From Blattamonas nauphoetae (lineage: Eukaryota > Preaxostyla > Oxymonadida), in contig JARBJD010000324.1 of the NCBI GenBank assembly GCA_033064195.1, forward strand, positions 16,194-80,193: a DNA stretch of 64,000 nucleotides, in the 5' to 3' direction. Positions within the stretch are counted from its first letter, which is position 1; each line of letters starts with the position of its first letter. Under the pieces are notes generated by a model that searched no databases, had not been told where the DNA came from, and saw only the letters and a list, made by a program, of their open reading frames with translations. A program made the position numbers and the translations under genes. This document shows, in pieces, positions 63,652 to 64,000 of the stretch.

Positions 63652-63924
63652 TCAGAGTAGATAAGTCAAATTGAGTCTGCATGGAACTTTGTGTATTGGA
63701 TTGGAACGTAGACAACTTTTGACAGACATGTGGAGACCATTCAGTAGAGTAGCTACGACATTACCGTGTTTGTATTCGATGAATTTCCCCACGAATTGAA
63801 ACTGTCTACGCTTCTTCTGAAACGTGGCAACAGTCTTGTCCAGATCAAGGTGGATCAACAGAATGTTTCCTGGTTTGTATTTCCATAACATCTGTGTTGT
63901 CTGTTGCTTTGGATGTTCTTTAAT
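63652..63924 (-). CDS. Possible C-terminal end of a retroviral-type integrase
   Basis: The minus-strand frame is open from a TGA at about 63,925 to the stop at 63,652. It reads TIKEHPKQQTTQMLWKYKPG, then ILLIHLDLDKTVATFQKK and GKFIEYKHGNVVATLL. The KYKPGNILLIHLD...FVGKFIE pattern resembles the small SH3-like C-terminal domain of retroviral-type integrases, which Polintons encode near one end. The catalytic core would lie beyond 64 kb and the TGA would separate it, so this is at best a fragment. It could also be an unrelated small gene. Confidence 0.3.
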   Translation of the reverse strand: MKEHPKQQTTQMLWKYKPGNILLIHLDLDKTVATFQKKRRQFQFVGKFIEYKHGNVVATLLNGLHMSVKSCLRSNPIHKVPCRLNLTYLL

Positions 63925-64000
63925 TGTTCTTCACAACTGGGAGATATACAGTGCTTCGATTTTCTATTGTTTGTACCTGCTGTGGAGTGAATTTATTCCA

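Overview
This window looks like a piece of a flagellate protist nuclear genome, most likely an oxymonad close to Blattamonas nauphoetae. I infer this from protein families I recognise rather than from any search. These are an ARM/HEAT-like family, several right-handed beta-helix surface proteins with a recurrent C-terminal region and one transmembrane segment, and an IFT46 (flagellar transport) gene. Very short GT-AG introns (28, 35, 43, 51 and 64 nt) can be placed because they restore reading frame. No rRNA, tRNA or CRISPR array was found.

Layout. 0-1.5 kb: a beta-helix surface gene running off the left edge. 2.1-4.3 kb: two nested non-autonomous DNA transposons, each with a perfect 8-bp target duplication. 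4.3-5.4 kb: an ARM-like gene. 5.5-25.1 kb: a duplicated cluster on the minus strand of two Ser/Pro/acid-rich families, called A and B here, which share a roughly 40-residue module. One family B gene (16.9-21.3 kb) is broken by a Tc1-like DD34E transposon (17,187-19,396, TA duplication) and by a 670-bp foldback-ended element (19,654-20,323, 8-bp duplication); removing each with one duplication copy rejoins the frame. 13.7-16.3 kb and 21.4-23.5 kb are segmental duplicates. 25.3-32.2 kb: a surface gene split by about 4.5 kb bounded by ~70-bp inverted repeats and containing a decayed second surface gene on the other strand. 33.3-35.1 kb: an intact surface protein gene. 37.1-42.4 kb: a two-exon small gene, a 349-bp Harbinger-like MITE, and a large host gene broken into several frames.

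43-64 kb: a tandem array of about 140-bp units with internal hairpins leads into a virus-like region with Polinton/Maverick-like or related bamfordvirus-like content. It holds a peptidase S74-type fibre protein (46-47 kb) and, from 55.9 kb to the right edge, two adjacent paralogous capsid-like proteins, two small MAPG-starting virion-type proteins, several unknowns and an A32/FtsK-like packaging ATPase. Nearly every gene there has an AT-rich motif (TATTTTTTATTTT-like) just before its start, which looks like a shared viral promoter. Between the two parts lie host IFT46, a coiled-coil gene, surface-gene relics and a broken DDE transposase-like gene. The viral segment is therefore interrupted, or there are two segments. 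Neither a DNA polymerase B nor a complete integrase is visible; they may lie beyond 64 kb.

Many genes carry single-base frameshifts. Part of this is probably real decay, but uncorrected indels in the assembly would look the same, so the label pseudogene is provisional in several entries.
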